Below are positions 50,399-62,317 of a stretch of 64,000 nucleotides of DNA, piece by piece. The notes below the pieces were generated by a model. It had not been told where the DNA came from, did not search any database, and worked only from the letters and a program-made list of their open reading frames with translations. The translations under genes were made by a program, and so were the position numbers. The DNA comes from Prostheceraeus crozeri. Lineage: Eukaryota; Platyhelminthes; Polycladida; Euryleptidae. The number at the start of each line of letters is the position of its first letter. Within the stretch, counting starts at the first letter, position 1. The stretch covers positions 310,001 to 374,000 of the forward strand of contig CAJQUW010006351.1 of the NCBI GenBank assembly GCA_907163375.1. Reading direction: 5' to 3'.

Positions 50399-50563
50399 TA
50401 CAGTCCGTTTCATAAAAAGTGGATCATCCTAAAATTTGACTAAATAAAACATAAGTATGATACAGAAAGCATTTTTCATGTTATTTCATGTCCCTAATAT
50501 ATTTAAATGTCCTTATATAATCTGATAAGCTATGATACAGTAACGGTTCTTAAGAAGCTAATA

Positions 50564-52555
50564 CAGTGGAACCTGTGAAAGGCGGTCACCGAAGGGATGC
50601 AAAAAAAGTGACCGCCTTTCACAGGTGACCGTCCCCTATTTTGATGAGAAATGGATTTTCTTTGAAAATTAGATTGTGGCTATATTTTTACTTAGACACT
50701 ATTCTGTAGACGCTCAAATATCAATAAAATTAATTCGGATACAGCCTTAGATTTCAGAATTACAGGCTAGTGATACACACAGTACTGTATTCCATGTAGG
50801 CCCTATACATTAATTCCGTAATGAATCATGAAATCACCAATTACCTATTGGCCACATGAAACTTTAGCAATAGGAATCGATTACGGTACTCGTTATCGCA
50901 AAAAACACATTAGAATTACGGTGAAGAAGAAAAATTCTTCACTAGTGTTGGTAGTTTCCTTCGTGAAAAAATCTGTGATCGCCATCTGTTTCTGCACTCG
51001 TCCTTTTCTTTGAATTTTCCTCCACTTTCACTAGTGTGTCAGCATGTTCTCGTCTCCTCGGTCAGTGGCGAAAGCCATCAGCTTTTCGACCATTTCTGCG
51101 CTTCGGAAGTGCTCGTAAGGTGATGAGGAATTTCTTCGTCTTCGCTCTCCTCAGATGATAGATCAGTAGTGCCTTCTTGAGAATTTCATCAGCGGAACGT
51201 TCCCAATTTGTTGAGGAATCACAAGTAGTGTCCACGTCAGTCAGAGGATAGCGGAGGATTTCAAAATTCGTGAAACCAAAAGATTTGAAGCACTTCATTA
51301 TAGTCTCGGGAAGCACATCTCTCCAACTTGCAGACAGCCAATTAATTGCCTGAAGAATGTTCGGATAGCCGCTCCAGTTGATGTCGTATCGAGGATGTAA
51401 GAAAGTTGTCGTTTCTGAATTTCAGGCTGCAATTTTGCGGTCGTTCCGGGGGGAAAGAATTGCAACTTGATATTGCTCAGAGATAAATGCGGATGAACCG
51501 GCGCGTTATCCAGGAAAAGAATAACTTCACGGTTTTCGGCCACCATTCTTTCATTATTCGGTCGTCATCCAGGCTTTTTTATTGTAGCGATGCAGCTTCT
51601 TTACATCCAAGCGGCCGAAGCAGCGAGGTTTAGCCGACTTTCCAATTACCGTGAGCTTTTCGCGTTCGCCAACCATGTTAGAACATACGACGACAGTAAT
51701 GCGGTCTTTGGAGCACTTTTGATTTTTCAAAACGAAGGATTTCTTGCAGCCACTGTCCCTGATTCATCCATGTTCAGTATATTTCGAACTTTCTATCAAT
51801 CCAGGAAGCTTCTCCATCCACTGCTCCGTTGCTTCGTTTACGGCTCCAGCTTCTCACATACACTTCGAAAAACAATCTTGTTTCCAGCCATCCATTGCTA
51901 GCTTTGAAAGTTGGATAGCCAAGTTCAGAGGCAAATTTTAGCGCTTTCTCTTTTAACAACATGTTGGGAAGAAACATCAGAGAACCATTTAAAGAGTAAA
52001 CGATTTATGTCTTCGAATTCGGTTGACCTGTTCTTTTGCTTCCGATTGGTATCAAAATTGTTGTCATAATCCTCTTCGTATGCAGCTCTTTTTTTCAAGA
52101 TGTTTTGGATCTGGTTTGCCAACGTTCATCTTCTCAGCAATTCTTCTACTGGGTATTACCAATGAGTAGGCTTCTTCGGTGCCATTATCGTCTTCAAAAT
52201 ATCGGATGATGCCAGCCTAATACAAACGGCAAATGAAACTCAGATATTCAAGTGACTCTCAAAGCACAAATCTAAGAGCCGTCGAACCTCCTAAGCTAAC
52301 CAATCAAATTGAGAATCTAATTATAGTACACTGCCTAAAATATCTTTTTGGACACTTCATTCTGAGCGAGTTTCTTAATTGACCTTGCGGAAGAATTAAT
52401 TTTGCATGGCCGCTGACCGCAGTCGCAGGGTGACCTTTATTCTCAGTTTTGGGTCCATACACAAAACAAATGGAAAAAAAAAGGGAAACATAAATGGTGA
52501 CCGCCTTTGCGCGGTGACCGCCATTCGCAGGTGACCGCCAACTCAGGTTCCACTG
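50564..52555 (-). mobile_element. pogo/Tigger-type element (1992 bp) inside the Tc1 element
   Basis: Starts CAGTGGAACCTGTGAAAGG and ends CAGGTTCCACTG, flanked by TA on both sides (50562 and 52556). GGTGACCGCC/GGCGGTCACC words repeat within 70 bp of each end: at least three near the right end and two near the left. Transposase relic on the minus strand. Confidence 0.9.
51060..52140 (-). pseudogene. pogo/Tigger-type transposase, frameshifted
   Basis: Read downwards: frame 52122-51925 (IQNILKKRAAYEE, DINRLLFKWFSD), frame 51977-51774 (EKALKFASELGYPTFKASNGWLETR, the CENP-B-type HTH end), NMDESG near 51765, an interrupted block with RITVVVCSNMVGEREKL and VIGKSAKPRCF and AWMTTE, then frame 51546-51298 (VILFLDNAPVHP, IKLQFFPPGTTAKLQPE) and a C-terminal frame 51316-51062. 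These are the DDE_1 superfamily blocks. The first two catalytic Asps are visible (MDES, LDNAP); the third, after TTAKLQP, reads Glu. Several shifts, so inactive. Confidence 0.87.
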
Positions 52556-52579
52556 TATTTTGTGGCCCTACCCTTATTG

Positions 52580-53450
52580 TCAATGACATTACCAATTCGT
52601 GTAGGCATTGATTGATTCGATGATATCGTTGATTTTTGACAGATCTAACTTTCTCCACTCTCTTTTTAACAGTGACGTAAGTTGTGATACGCCATCTGTA
52701 GGTAGCAGTGAACGACGAACGTTACGTTTTAGAATACTCCATACATTTTCTATGGGATTCAGATCAGGAGAGCGAGCTGGCCAAGATAATGTCCTAAGCC
52801 CTAATTGAGACTTGCATAAGTTGACTCTACTACTCCTGTGACACGTAGCATTATCATCCATAAATAACCAAGTCGATGGATCACCAAGTTGATCTGTCAT
52901 TTGGCCAATGTTCATTCGTAAAACATTCACATACCGGTAGCGTTCAGAATTCATGGTTCATTGCTGAATGTGAAGTTCAGAGCGGCCATTGGTCCAAATG
53001 CCAGCCCAAATCAGTGGAGTCGCACCACCTTTGTACCCGGGGACGATGTAAATGTCTCGGAATTTCCTGATCAGATTTCATCTGATAATCTCAATCGACC
53101 ATCACTATCCTTCAGACGGACTGATGCCTCCTACAGCTCTTGAAATTCGACTCAATAAGTCTTCTACGAATAGTGGACTTAGAAATAGACGAGTCTAGTG
53201 AAGCCATCTCAGTTAACGAGAGACTTGGATCAACTTTAACAAATCTCACAATTAGGCGGTCTCTACGTTAGGATGTTTTGCGTGGACGGCCAGAGCCCTC
53301 TTTACGACAGAGTCGAAAATCATCATTATGCCATCGATGCACATTTGTGTAAGGGACATTTAGTCGCTTGCTTGTAGCTCGCAAAGAAAACCCTAGTTCT
53401 AGCAAGGCTGACACTTTGCCTTTTGTGAATGCGATCTCGTTATTGTTCAT
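52580..53450 (-). pseudogene. Tc1 transposase, frameshifted
   Basis: The N-terminal helix-turn-helix is in frame 53450-53268 (AFTKGKVSALLELGFSLRATSKRLNVPYTNVHRW, then GSGRPRKTS). The middle part, around 53260-52960, is scattered over frames (SDGRLRL, AGIWTNGRSELHI). The catalytic C terminus is frame 52954-52589: MNSERYRYVNVL, FMDDNATCH with Asp 34, and SWPARSPDLNPIENVW with Glu 69, 34 residues apart as in DD34E transposases. The first catalytic Asp region is in the broken middle. At least three lesions, so inactive. Confidence 0.87.
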
Positions 53451-53954
53451 TTGTGCTTTGTATTGTTTTCAACCGGTAGGAGATAGATTTCTAGCTGAAA
53501 GCAATCAGGAGTGCTGCCAACACCACCGCAACAAAGTCAGGAAGCTATGGAACATGAAGTCCAGTTAATCACATGTAGCAGTTACATTATTGATGAATAA
53601 TGGTGCTATACTGGCTCTGATTGGCCGATTTTCTTTATTTTTGTTTTGCTTGATAGCTTTTGGCTTGTAGAACAACATATTACGTAACAAAGGAAACAAA
53701 TGTAATTTTATCAGAGTGAGGTATGATTTTGTGTAACGTTGCTAAATGAAGATCAAATTATCTACTACTTTTTTTTATCTATAACAGGAAAACAACTCAA
53801 TATTCATGCTTGAAATTTCCAACAATAATATTAGTAAGCACAACTGACATATCTTCCAAATTTCAGAGAAATTCGTTCAAGTTTGGCGGAGTTAGACAAA
53901 GTTGAAGTTAAGGCGATGTTTGAGGGTGATCCATTTTTTATGAAACAATCTGTA

Positions 53955-54586
53955 TTGGTGATGTCTTTCGAGAATTTGTTGTTGAATACTAGCCTATAGA
54001 GAAACCAAAACTTTTTTCAAGATTCGTGCAAGACAACGGCCTAACTGCTGTTGGCATGAATAACTCAGCTACAAAATATTGTCTGACTTCAATGAAGTTT
54101 TGTCAATTCTAGGTACAAACTCGACAGACTAATAAAATAAATGTTAAAATAAAATTTTCATTGTTGTTCAGTGGCTCTGTAGAGCCATATGGCCCTCAGT
54201 GGTAGGTTCACAGGTGGTCTTTTGCAAGACCACAGAGGTATTTTGCAACCTCACCAGAAAGTTCAATCAATTATCTAATCCGAAATGACATGCAGTGGTC
54301 GAAATGAGAATTTTCAGTATTTTCGTGCCCATGCAGTGCCACCAGCTCAAAGAACTTACTGCTTTATATGCATGACTATAAATCGCATTGTAATTGAATT
54401 GCATTATCTTCATATTGCTTTCTTGAGCCCGTAAATGCACACTTGTTGCATATACATGTACATGCAATAGAAACTAGTCAGCTGAAAACATGCCGAAATG
54501 CATAGAAATGCACTTTGTACTTAGCTACAAGCACGAGTATTATTCGTAGTACGTGTACATATATTACGTGGAAAAGTTTATAAAAA
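53955..54586. other. Stretch without a recognised gene
   Basis: Small palindromes GGCTCTGTAGAGCC (54172) and GGTCTTTTGCAAGACC (54214); nothing else seen. Confidence 0.45.
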
Positions 54587-54860
54587 TCATTTCTTACTGG
54601 GAACAGCATTATCATCGTCACTGTCACGGTAAATACTTATCATCCTTCTTTTCATGAACTTTTGAAATAGTCTGTCTGATTCCAGATTTTTCTCATCAAT
54701 TAGTTTCGACATTTCATTCAGAAGAACCTTCAGCTTTGCATCCGCATCTTTCAGACTTTTCAGTCTAATCGACTTCTTTTTAGTCTTTTCGTTTTATCAT
54801 CTTTGATTTTCTGTTCATTTTCTAATGTTGGTTTGTGATACGTCAAGCATTTTATAAGCT
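54587..54860 (-). pseudogene. Unrecognised charged coding remnant
   Basis: Two overlapping minus-strand frames look like one broken C terminus: AYKMLDVSQTNIRK then KIKDDKTKRLK in one, and KKSIRLKSLKDADAKLKVLL ... ESDRLFQKFMKRRMISIYRDSDDDNAVPSKK with stop at 54587 in the next. The Lys/Asp-rich helical composition suggests the tail of a DNA-binding or transposase protein, but I do not recognise it. Confidence 0.35.
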
Positions 54861-55112
54861 TTGTCGGCATGCCTTTAGTCGTGGGTTCGCCTGCTGCTGA
54901 TCGCCGAGATGTTAAAGGAGCCGAAACGAAATGTAGGCAATTGATAAGCTTGCTGATGAGATCCGTACATCCTTATGGGGGTAAACTCGGCTGATTCGGA
55001 GGCACCCCTATTTTGGAGGTATTTAATTTTATCAAATAATTTTCTTCTTAAAGAAATCTGATATTCTACACATCACGCATGGATACCTAATATGTAGTAT
55101 GTAGGTGATATG
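54861..55112. other. Short stretch without a recognised feature
   Basis: AT-rich spacer before the palindrome; nothing seen. Confidence 0.4.
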
Positions 55113-55226
55113 TAATAGATAATGGATGATTTTGAGGTCATTATAGAACTTATTAACCGAAGGCCGCTAGGCCTGAGGTTAATAAGTTCTATATGACCGA
55201 AATAAATCATCCACTATCTGTTATAA
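55113..55226. repeat. Imperfect palindrome of about 114 bp
   Basis: Arms 55113-55165 and 55170-55226 (TAATAGATAATGGATGATTT ... TAGAACTTATTAACC and complement) meet at GGCCGCTAGGCC. A few mismatches and 2-3-base indels only. It resembles a snap-back MITE; no flanking duplication identified. Confidence 0.82.
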
Positions 55227-56106
55227 TGCATGCTATAGATATGTTTCAGAAGAGGTTAATAATTTCCATAATTACCTCTGTACACGGATATCTCTCATAA
55301 TTACCTCTAAACACGTATATCTTGAAGTCTGTATCTTGTTATTTCACACGTTTTTGATTAACATTTTTCCATTATGAAACATGACAGGTCACCATGCTAT
55401 GGTAAATTTTACATGATTATTGAGATTCAAATTTCTCGAGATAGAAAACATTCAATTTCTAGTAGCCCCTTGATAAGGATGTGTCAGCTTGCAGGCTGCA
55501 TAATAGCAATAGTCGGTCGGTGAACAAAAAAATGGAAGATTTTATTTATCTCAAGGAAAATTAACGAAAGCAAATGGTAGCCTAATTGAATGCGCATGTA
55601 CTGAATAGCTTAATTTTGCAAGCCTATTCCTATTATGCGTTGCATCAAACGCAGTTATCTGCAAAATATTATATTTCAGCATCTCGCATTTGAGGTGGAA
55701 GGTTGCTATTTTGACAAGATTGCTATTTTGATGCCCTTTTAAATGGCATGATTTTTGTACCTGGATATATTTGGGAATAGTGAATGGTTGTCTCGACATA
55801 ACGCCCTGTCTAATTTTCAAAAAATTCTGATCAACATTGCAGAAGGTTAATGTATTTTAAAACAACCAAAGTGATGTTTGACGGATTGCCATAGAACATA
55901 TAAACAATGGAAAGGTTGCAGTAAAAAAAAACAGGCAGAATATCTAGTGAAATTTTGTGAAGGAATGCAGTGTTTTTGGTTGATCACATTCAACGTAATA
56001 ATGACGGAAGCAACAAGAGGAAGAGTTCTGTTTATCATCCAAAGAAACGCTCTAGCTCGACACCGATAGTGACTTGGACGTGGTATGTTGATTTGTATCA
56101 CTACAA
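55227..56106. other. Stretch without a recognised gene
   Basis: Frames of 60-107 codons on both strands (55551-56170) are unrecognised and mutually overlapping. Confidence 0.4.
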
Positions 56107-56848
56107 AATATATAGTCCGGAAGCCAGAACGAGTTTCTGCAAGGAACGAGGCCGAAAGTGAGACTTTCACAGAATGATGTACACCCTATGCCAACTACGA
56201 ATCGGCACGTCTGCCGAGTTCTAGTGAGTTCCTTTTCTTGTCAGACAGGATCAAAGAAAAACACATTCTAATCCAATGGGACGCAGATTGCAGTTTTTGG
56301 TTAAAATGAAATTTTGTATGTTCTCTCTTATTAAACGAAAAGCACTAAGCCCTGAGTCATAATTTTTGGCATGGAATGTCTTCAGGTCATTTCCTATGAT
56401 ATGCACGTGCTTTTATCATGTATCTGATCGGCAATGCATGTGAGAATGTGGTTGAATGTGGATAAAGTTGCTCAAAATGTTTGTGTTTGCGGACATTAAG
56501 AGGCTCGCCAAATCTAAATACGTTTAGCTTTATAGACAGGGATGCATGAAAATAAAAGGAAATGACCTGAAGACATTTCATGCCAAAAATTATGAGTCTG
56601 AGCTAAGTATACTTTTTGTTTAGTAAGAGAAAGGATAGAAAATTTCATTTTAGCCAAAAAACTGCATTCTGCGTCCCATTGGATTTACATCTGTTCTTCT
56701 TTGATCCTGTCTGACAAGAAGAGGAACTCACTAGAACTCGGCTGACGTGCAGATTCGAAGTAGTCATAGGGTGTACATCATTCTGTGAAAGTCTCATTTT
56801 CGGCCTCGTTCCCTGCAGAAACTCGTTCTGGCTGCCGGACTAATATAT
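56107..56848. repeat. Long inverted repeat, about 290-bp arms with 163-bp spacer
   Basis: Left arm 56107-56394 and right arm 56558-56848 are inverted copies with scattered differences: TATAGTCCGGAAGCCAGAAC against GGCTGCCGGACTAATAT at the tips, TTGTCAGACAGGATCAAAG against CTTTGATCCTGTCTGACAAG inside. A transcript crossing it would fold into a hairpin of some 290 bp. Probably a foldback-type MITE or two opposed copies of one repeat. Confidence 0.88.
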
Positions 56849-57539
56849 TGGGCCGTCACATTGCGCAGTCAAAACGTTCTTTTTGCAAGCATCATCCACG
56901 GTAGAACTATAGCTGCACCTGGTAGAATGACCACTATCAAAGCTGGGAGCGTTCAACAAAATGGCTTCTCTCAATGAGCGCACTAACAGATATTGCCACA
57001 GCAAAAGCAAAGTGAGCGATTGCAAGTCCATTAGAATACTCTTCAAATCTGAAGGCGAAATCCGGAGATGCTTTTTCTAATTCTATTATGACTAGTCACC
57101 GTCACCTATATCGTTGCAAAGTAGGTAAATCTATGTACTATAATATCTAGGCAATTATGGTGCTATTATAACGACTTGATTATGGAAATTATTAACCTGT
57201 ATACATAGAAAGCTGCACAATAGCATGCATTATGTAGGCATACGTCAATCATGTCAGAATTATCAAAAATTCTACAGCGGAAGTGAAGCTACACGATATT
57301 CTTTATATAGATAACCGTAGATACGTGCGTGTGACAAAAATTCGCTGCTCATGCATACACATCAAGGGAAAGTCAACATTTTCTCAACATCCTGTGATAT
57401 AAAACCGACAGACAACTATGTATTGACTGAACATTTGTTGCAAGTTAGAAACTCAATGCAAATCAAACTATATCAAAATGCACCTGCTAGATAACTTAGC
57501 TAATTCATTGAAAAACGAGTTTTCTTTCATTACTTTACT
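56849..57539. other. Stretch without a recognised gene
   Basis: GGAAATTATTAACCTGTATA at 57184 mirrors GGTTAATAATTTCC at 55253, suggesting an enclosing element with inverted ends. Otherwise nothing seen. Confidence 0.4.
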
Positions 57540-58080
57540 GACGATGGATCGGTAAACACGGATTGCTGCTGCTAAGAAGGCATTAACAGTCAGCAGAATA
57601 TTAATCTATAAAGCCTCCAGGCAATGCGACATTCTCGAGAATACATTGAGAAGACATATCAAAACTTCTATCAATCCGAATACTGTTAACCCATTACCCT
57701 AATCGACAGCCAAGAGCGGGAGTTAATGAAGTATTCGACGGATGTGGTTTGCTTAGGGTTCGGATTGAAAACAATCGATATGATTCGTTTTGAAAATACT
57801 ATAGATGGAAATAACAGTTATATTGGCTGGAACTGGCTGTCCTCTTTCAAAAGACGTGACAATATTTAACTGAGAGCGCTCGAGCCACTAGCCCACTATC
57901 GAGAAACGATTGCGAAACGCGCTATGGATGACTTCTTCGACAAGAGCAGAGCTTAGGTAGCCGAACTGCATCTGGAAAATAAGTCTCATCTCAAAGCCCT
58001 GTACAATCTGGATGGAACTAGGCTTCAAATGGTGAGAGGAATTAGGCGCCCGATGGCAATCAAAATTAAGTGATATTCGG
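57540..58080 (+). pseudogene. pogo/Tigger-type transposase N-terminal relic
   Basis: Plus-strand frames with stops: ASRQCDILENTLRRHIKT (psq-type helix-turn-helix), then ELMKYSTDVVCLGFGLKTIDM, GWNWLSSFKRR, LRALEPLAHYRETIAKRAMDDFFDKS and ALYNLDGTRLQMV, where the conserved YNxDETG box reads YNLDGTR. This is the order of a CENP-B/pogo transposase up to its first catalytic Asp. The rest is missing and the copy is distinct from the one at 51060. Confidence 0.72.
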
Positions 58081-59933
58081 AATTGCTGTGTTGACGATCT
58101 CTATTCAGGAGTTATGGGATTTTCAGTTGAGCTTCAGATTACAGACAGGACTACTGCTCATTAACAGCATCAATTATGAATAAAAGTTACTGGTAAAACA
58201 TTATCGATATGTTGAATGAACAAAGAAATAATTGTAATACCAATCTCATGGCGATTCCTTTCATGTATGCACTATGTAATGAAATAATGCCACCAACTTG
58301 GAAGAGCAGGCTATATCATCGAATTAGAGTATTACTCTAATAGCTTCAATTAGTGTTTACCGACAAAATTACACGAGTAATCTATCATTTTTCTGATTGG
58401 CTTTCTTCTGCACCTAAATGAAACAATGGTGTGCTAGAGTAAGAAGTTGTTCCAAGAACTACGCTGAGTAAATATAGCTCGATTGAATGACGCATTGTTT
58501 TAATACATAGAAGAACAGATAACTTCAACTTTGACTCTTCGTTTGCACCTACTATCTTCTCTGTAAGATCATCACTGGTTGCGTGGCCCATCAGTGAAGT
58601 TCTTTAAATGACGTCTGATTAAATATGATCCTGTTGTCTCGCTGAACAGATGACACTTTTTATGAGTTCATAGCAAAATTGGCTGCTTATTCAGGAAACA
58701 TAGCATGAAAAATGTCCTTCACAACATCAGAAGATGAAAACTATAACGGGAATGACTTCCATTGCCCAAAGCAACCAAATTATGGGAAAAATAGGAAGTT
58801 TATAGAAAAAATGGGAATAATTGGAGCGCCGGGAGGCCTGCTAACGTCTTTTTCAGTGCTCTTTTCAGGCGTGTCACCGTTATGGCAGAAACCGACGGTT
58901 TCAAATATAAAATCCTCAACTGGCCAAAGACAAAGTGGAATCGTTATTTACCGAGCGAATAATGATCCGAGCTGCTGGAAAGCTACATTTCTTCCCTTTC
59001 CGACCGGATCCAACTTTTCAAGGACGGGAGAAAAAGATTTCCACATTTGACGTTGGTGTTTGGGAAATCATTTCGGCAAAATAGCCGTTCGAACTGTCCT
59101 TCTCACGAATGAGTAGAAACTTCGCCGCTCAAAAACTCTTTCACAAGCTTGGACTCGGTCATCAAGACAGAAACTATATTCTCGGAAACGAATAGAAACT
59201 TTATTTACAATTTGCTGTGTCAGCCATCAATTTGATTTGAATGTGCGGATAAGACGTCTAGACACCATTGATATTGAAACGTGAAAATGACCTCGTTAGA
59301 GACAAAAGATAAAGGAACTTTTCATTAACATTCAGAAACAACGAATTCTGCGATGATTTTGGAACATAAGTGCCATAAAAAATTTCATGAAAGTGAACCG
59401 ATTTCGACGACTAGCCCATCAGAAGAATGCTCAGAGAAAGCCCTTCCACTTCGTGTTTGATTCATTATCTTGCTCACATGCCTCCACATCAAGTTGAGAT
59501 TTTTGAAAGTGGCGATGTTCACAGTTTCACCTCTGTCCACCGCAGTGACGGATGCAATTGTACAATAACTCTTGAAAAGCTCAGCACATAAGCTCTCGAA
59601 TGGTGTATTGTCTCTCAATGTACCATGAAAATGAAAAGCTGAATTGAATTTTTGTCATAATTAAGATGATCCGTTTTTTCTGATAATTTCAGCACATGCG
59701 AAAAATCTTAGTCACTTTTGTATATCAGAGGCACATCAGAAGATTGCAAGACTGTTCTCGGAAAAACTTTGCTAGTAAAAATTAGACAGATTCTGCATGG
59801 AAAGGACAGCACACTAGATCGGTGCAACTTCCTTCGACAATTATTCTTAAATAGCACGAATTTACAATTCCGATAATTAGACCTTCAGAAGTTGTTGCAT
59901 ATTTTACCAACCTGTTGATTTCACGTCTCTTAC
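58081..59933. other. Stretch with two unrecognised frames
   Basis: Frames 58712-59050 (plus, 112 codons, starts MSFTTSEDENYNGNDF) and 59385-59618 (minus, 77 codons, starts MRDNTPFESLCAEL) are protein-like but unknown. The plus frame has an acidic start and a Gly/Ser-rich middle. Nothing else seen before tubulin exon 1. Confidence 0.4.
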
Positions 59934-59990
59934 CTTTGCACCAATCTGATTTCCACATTGCCCCGCTTGGATATGAACGATTTCCCTCAT
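59934..59990 (-). CDS. TUBB: Beta-tubulin exon 1 (codons 1-19)
   Basis: A 57-base exon read from ATG at 59990: [19 protein letters not shown], followed at once by a GTAAGAGACG donor. It joins exon 2 in phase 0 to restore GNQIGAK|FWEVISD. An intron after codon 19 is a conserved beta-tubulin position. The nascent MREI tetrapeptide is, from established work, the signal through which tubulin mRNA is autoregulated by TTC5-dependent decay. The exon is too short to stand out as an open reading frame; it was found by looking for the missing N terminus. It lies 37.4 kb from exon 2 and is the only tubulin N terminus seen. Confidence 0.95.
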
Positions 59991-61072
59991 CTCTAAAGGA
60001 GCCTGTCTACTAGTAACTAATCTAAGTCTAAATGTTTAGTAATCAAAATTTAAATACTTTTGATGTCGTGGCTTCAAGCAGTTAAACAAACATGGTTGAA
60101 CTATAGAAATTCAAAACTTGAATATAAAGTAACAAGAATCGACATCCACATCGAAACCAACATTGGGTCGTGATCATGCGTTGTCATCACAACGCTGCAA
60201 AGTGCTGGCGGCATTCGGCTTTTCAAAGGGTTGAGATGTGGTAACTTCCAGGTGTATTACGTCAAGACTCACGCCTTTATTTTGATGAAACAACATGCAA
60301 ACACATCCAGCTCAACTACAAGAGACTACGAGCCCAGGCTCTCCATAGCTTTAAACCATGAAGTCTGTATGAAATGAACCATTGGCTTGAACATTAATGA
60401 ATTCCCTAGAAAAAATGACTGAAACGCAATGAAACTTTCAACTTCTGCAAATTTGATGCAATGACAGCAGCAAAATCGTCCATACAGCATCGTCTAAGAA
60501 ATCATTTAAGAAACCATTGTATTAGACTATGCAGTGAATGCACGATAGAGTACTGCGCAGTGATTGAATGTATGGCAAAGGGTAGACCATAGACATCGGA
60601 TTACATTATTACCTAATAATGTTATCTGATGTTTATGAGGTAGACATTGAAGAAGGACATGGAGTATGGAGATCTACGTGATTATCCATGGGTCATGTAG
60701 TAGCTAGCTGTTCGAGTATGCACAAGGTGATTGTCATTGTAGCATGCATTGTAGCTCCACCGATGAGGCTCAAATTCATTTACTCTATATAAATGGTATA
60801 AATGTATAGATTGGATCAACGGAGTGGCACAGATGTGACTACAGGTGGCGTGGATCATGAAGTGCGCTTCAAAGATGTGGAATACGCCGTGAATGCGGAC
60901 ACTGTTGTCAGAGAGCAGTCGGAACCATGGTAGGGACAGAGAGTAATTGTGTCGAATCTTGTTCAAGTTTCCTATTTCATACTTAGTAAAATTCTTTTAT
61001 GTAAATGGCGCGCAAATCTGTCGCTGCAATTTTTCGCGTGTGTTGATTCGGGTGTAGATTTACTTGCTACCC
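59991..61072. other. Region upstream of beta-tubulin, promoter expected here
   Basis: 5' UTR and promoter of the tubulin gene should lie here on the minus strand. I see no convincing TATA box or initiator and therefore name none. A 94-codon minus-strand frame (60682-60966) is unrecognised. Confidence 0.4.
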
Positions 61073-61129
61073 ATGACACTAACAGAAGGAGGAACCGAGG
61101 GTGCTGAAGTGCTATCTGCACCTAAAAAG
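61073..61129 (+). CDS. Candidate first exon of a divergent gene
   Basis: ATG at 61073 begins MTLTEGGTEGAEVLSAPKK and runs into AAG|GTATGG, a fair donor. The 19-codon piece joins in phase 0 to the frame after the CCTCAG acceptor at 62317. It lies 1.1 kb upstream of tubulin, in head-to-head orientation, so a shared promoter region is possible. Evidence is only a good ATG, codon-like sequence and a phase match that has a one-in-three chance. Confidence 0.25.
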
Positions 61130-62317
61130 GTATGGCGAATCTTGTTTTGGTCACTGTTTTGCACATTTGCAATCAGTAATTTTTGGAAGTGTTTATTTTT
61201 GAAGGCCTAATGAAACTCAACAAACTATTGACATCGCGGTATGATATTTGACTTGTTCGGTTCTCTTGCAGCCACAAATTAGCGTTGTTCATTTTAGATG
61301 GCATTTTCATGCAGAATTTAGCTACCCATGAAATGGCTGTTGTCATTCAGTAGTCATCGTAAATGCCTGCAAGCTGTTGTGAAAAATGTTCAACATAGCA
61401 GCGTTATTTCAAATAGGCCCAAGATATATCCTATTGAACTCTTGCCTTGCGTTCGCCATGAATTGATCATCGATGGTTGATGTCCGACATGAAGAATAGT
61501 TCATTCATATACCAAGCAGTACAAACAAATCTGTTTTAGGACGATGAATTTTAGACTACTTATCTATTGTTGTCTCTGCAGAAAAGTCAAACCAATGAAA
61601 GCATTGGCCACAGGTGCTTGGTGTTGATCGACATTACAACTATGTAACTGTCAGGACCAAAACAAGTTTGCAAATTCTGCCATGCGTATGACAATTCACA
61701 TAGGCCGATATGCGATGTTAGATAGCTTTGATAATTTGAAACCACTAACTTCATATCCATGCCACCTCGATTTTTGAATCGACAATTTCTCGCTCATTCC
61801 TCTACATGAATTTTTTCAAAGAGAGTGCATGCACAAGCTAGCACACAATATATGCCGGTATGTAAATATTTTTATTGAGGGTGATGTATTCGATTTTTAA
61901 AATGGTGCAGATTTTGGTTAGATTATTATGAGGCGGATAGTAGCAAGACATAGGTAAATCAACCACAGCCAATTCATAAAGCATTTCCAATTTTTTCGAC
62001 CAGTTTATTTCTTCAAAATTCCAAAACAATTTCTACTGAATTTAAGCAAAGTAAATAAAAATGAGCCTCAACAATGTTTTGAGCTTTTGATGACGTCAAT
62101 CATTAGATAACGTAATGTACAAAAGGATTCTGAATGATCTTGTACTGAAAGTTAGAGATTTTTAAATGACAGAGATATCAAAAGGAGATTAAGATAATTG
62201 ACATCTTAGAATAATGACATCCCATTTCTCTGAAGCAGATTTCACTGTTTCAAAAAATAAAATTAGTGAATCAATTTTGAGGATTTTCATGCCACACAGT
62301 TTGCTGTGCAACCTCAG
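61130..62317. other. Possible intron of the divergent candidate, otherwise empty
   Basis: No gene or repeat recognised; interpretation as an intron depends on the two flanking candidates. Confidence 0.3.

Larger units (their letters stand above)
50401..53952 (-). mobile_element. Tc1-type element split by a pogo-type insertion
   Basis: Left end CAGTCCGTTTCATAAAAAGTGGATCA after TA (50399-50400); right end TGATCCATTTTTTATGAAAC-AATCTG before TA (53953-53954). The ends are inverted copies with a few mismatches. Without the 1992-bp pogo element at 50564..52555 the length is about 1.56 kb, normal for Tc1. Transposase lies on the minus strand at 52580-53450. Confidence 0.88.

Noticed and set aside
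60682-60966. 94-codon minus-strand frame upstream of tubulin
   Set aside because: Unrecognised, no splice or codon evidence; may be 5' flanking sequence.
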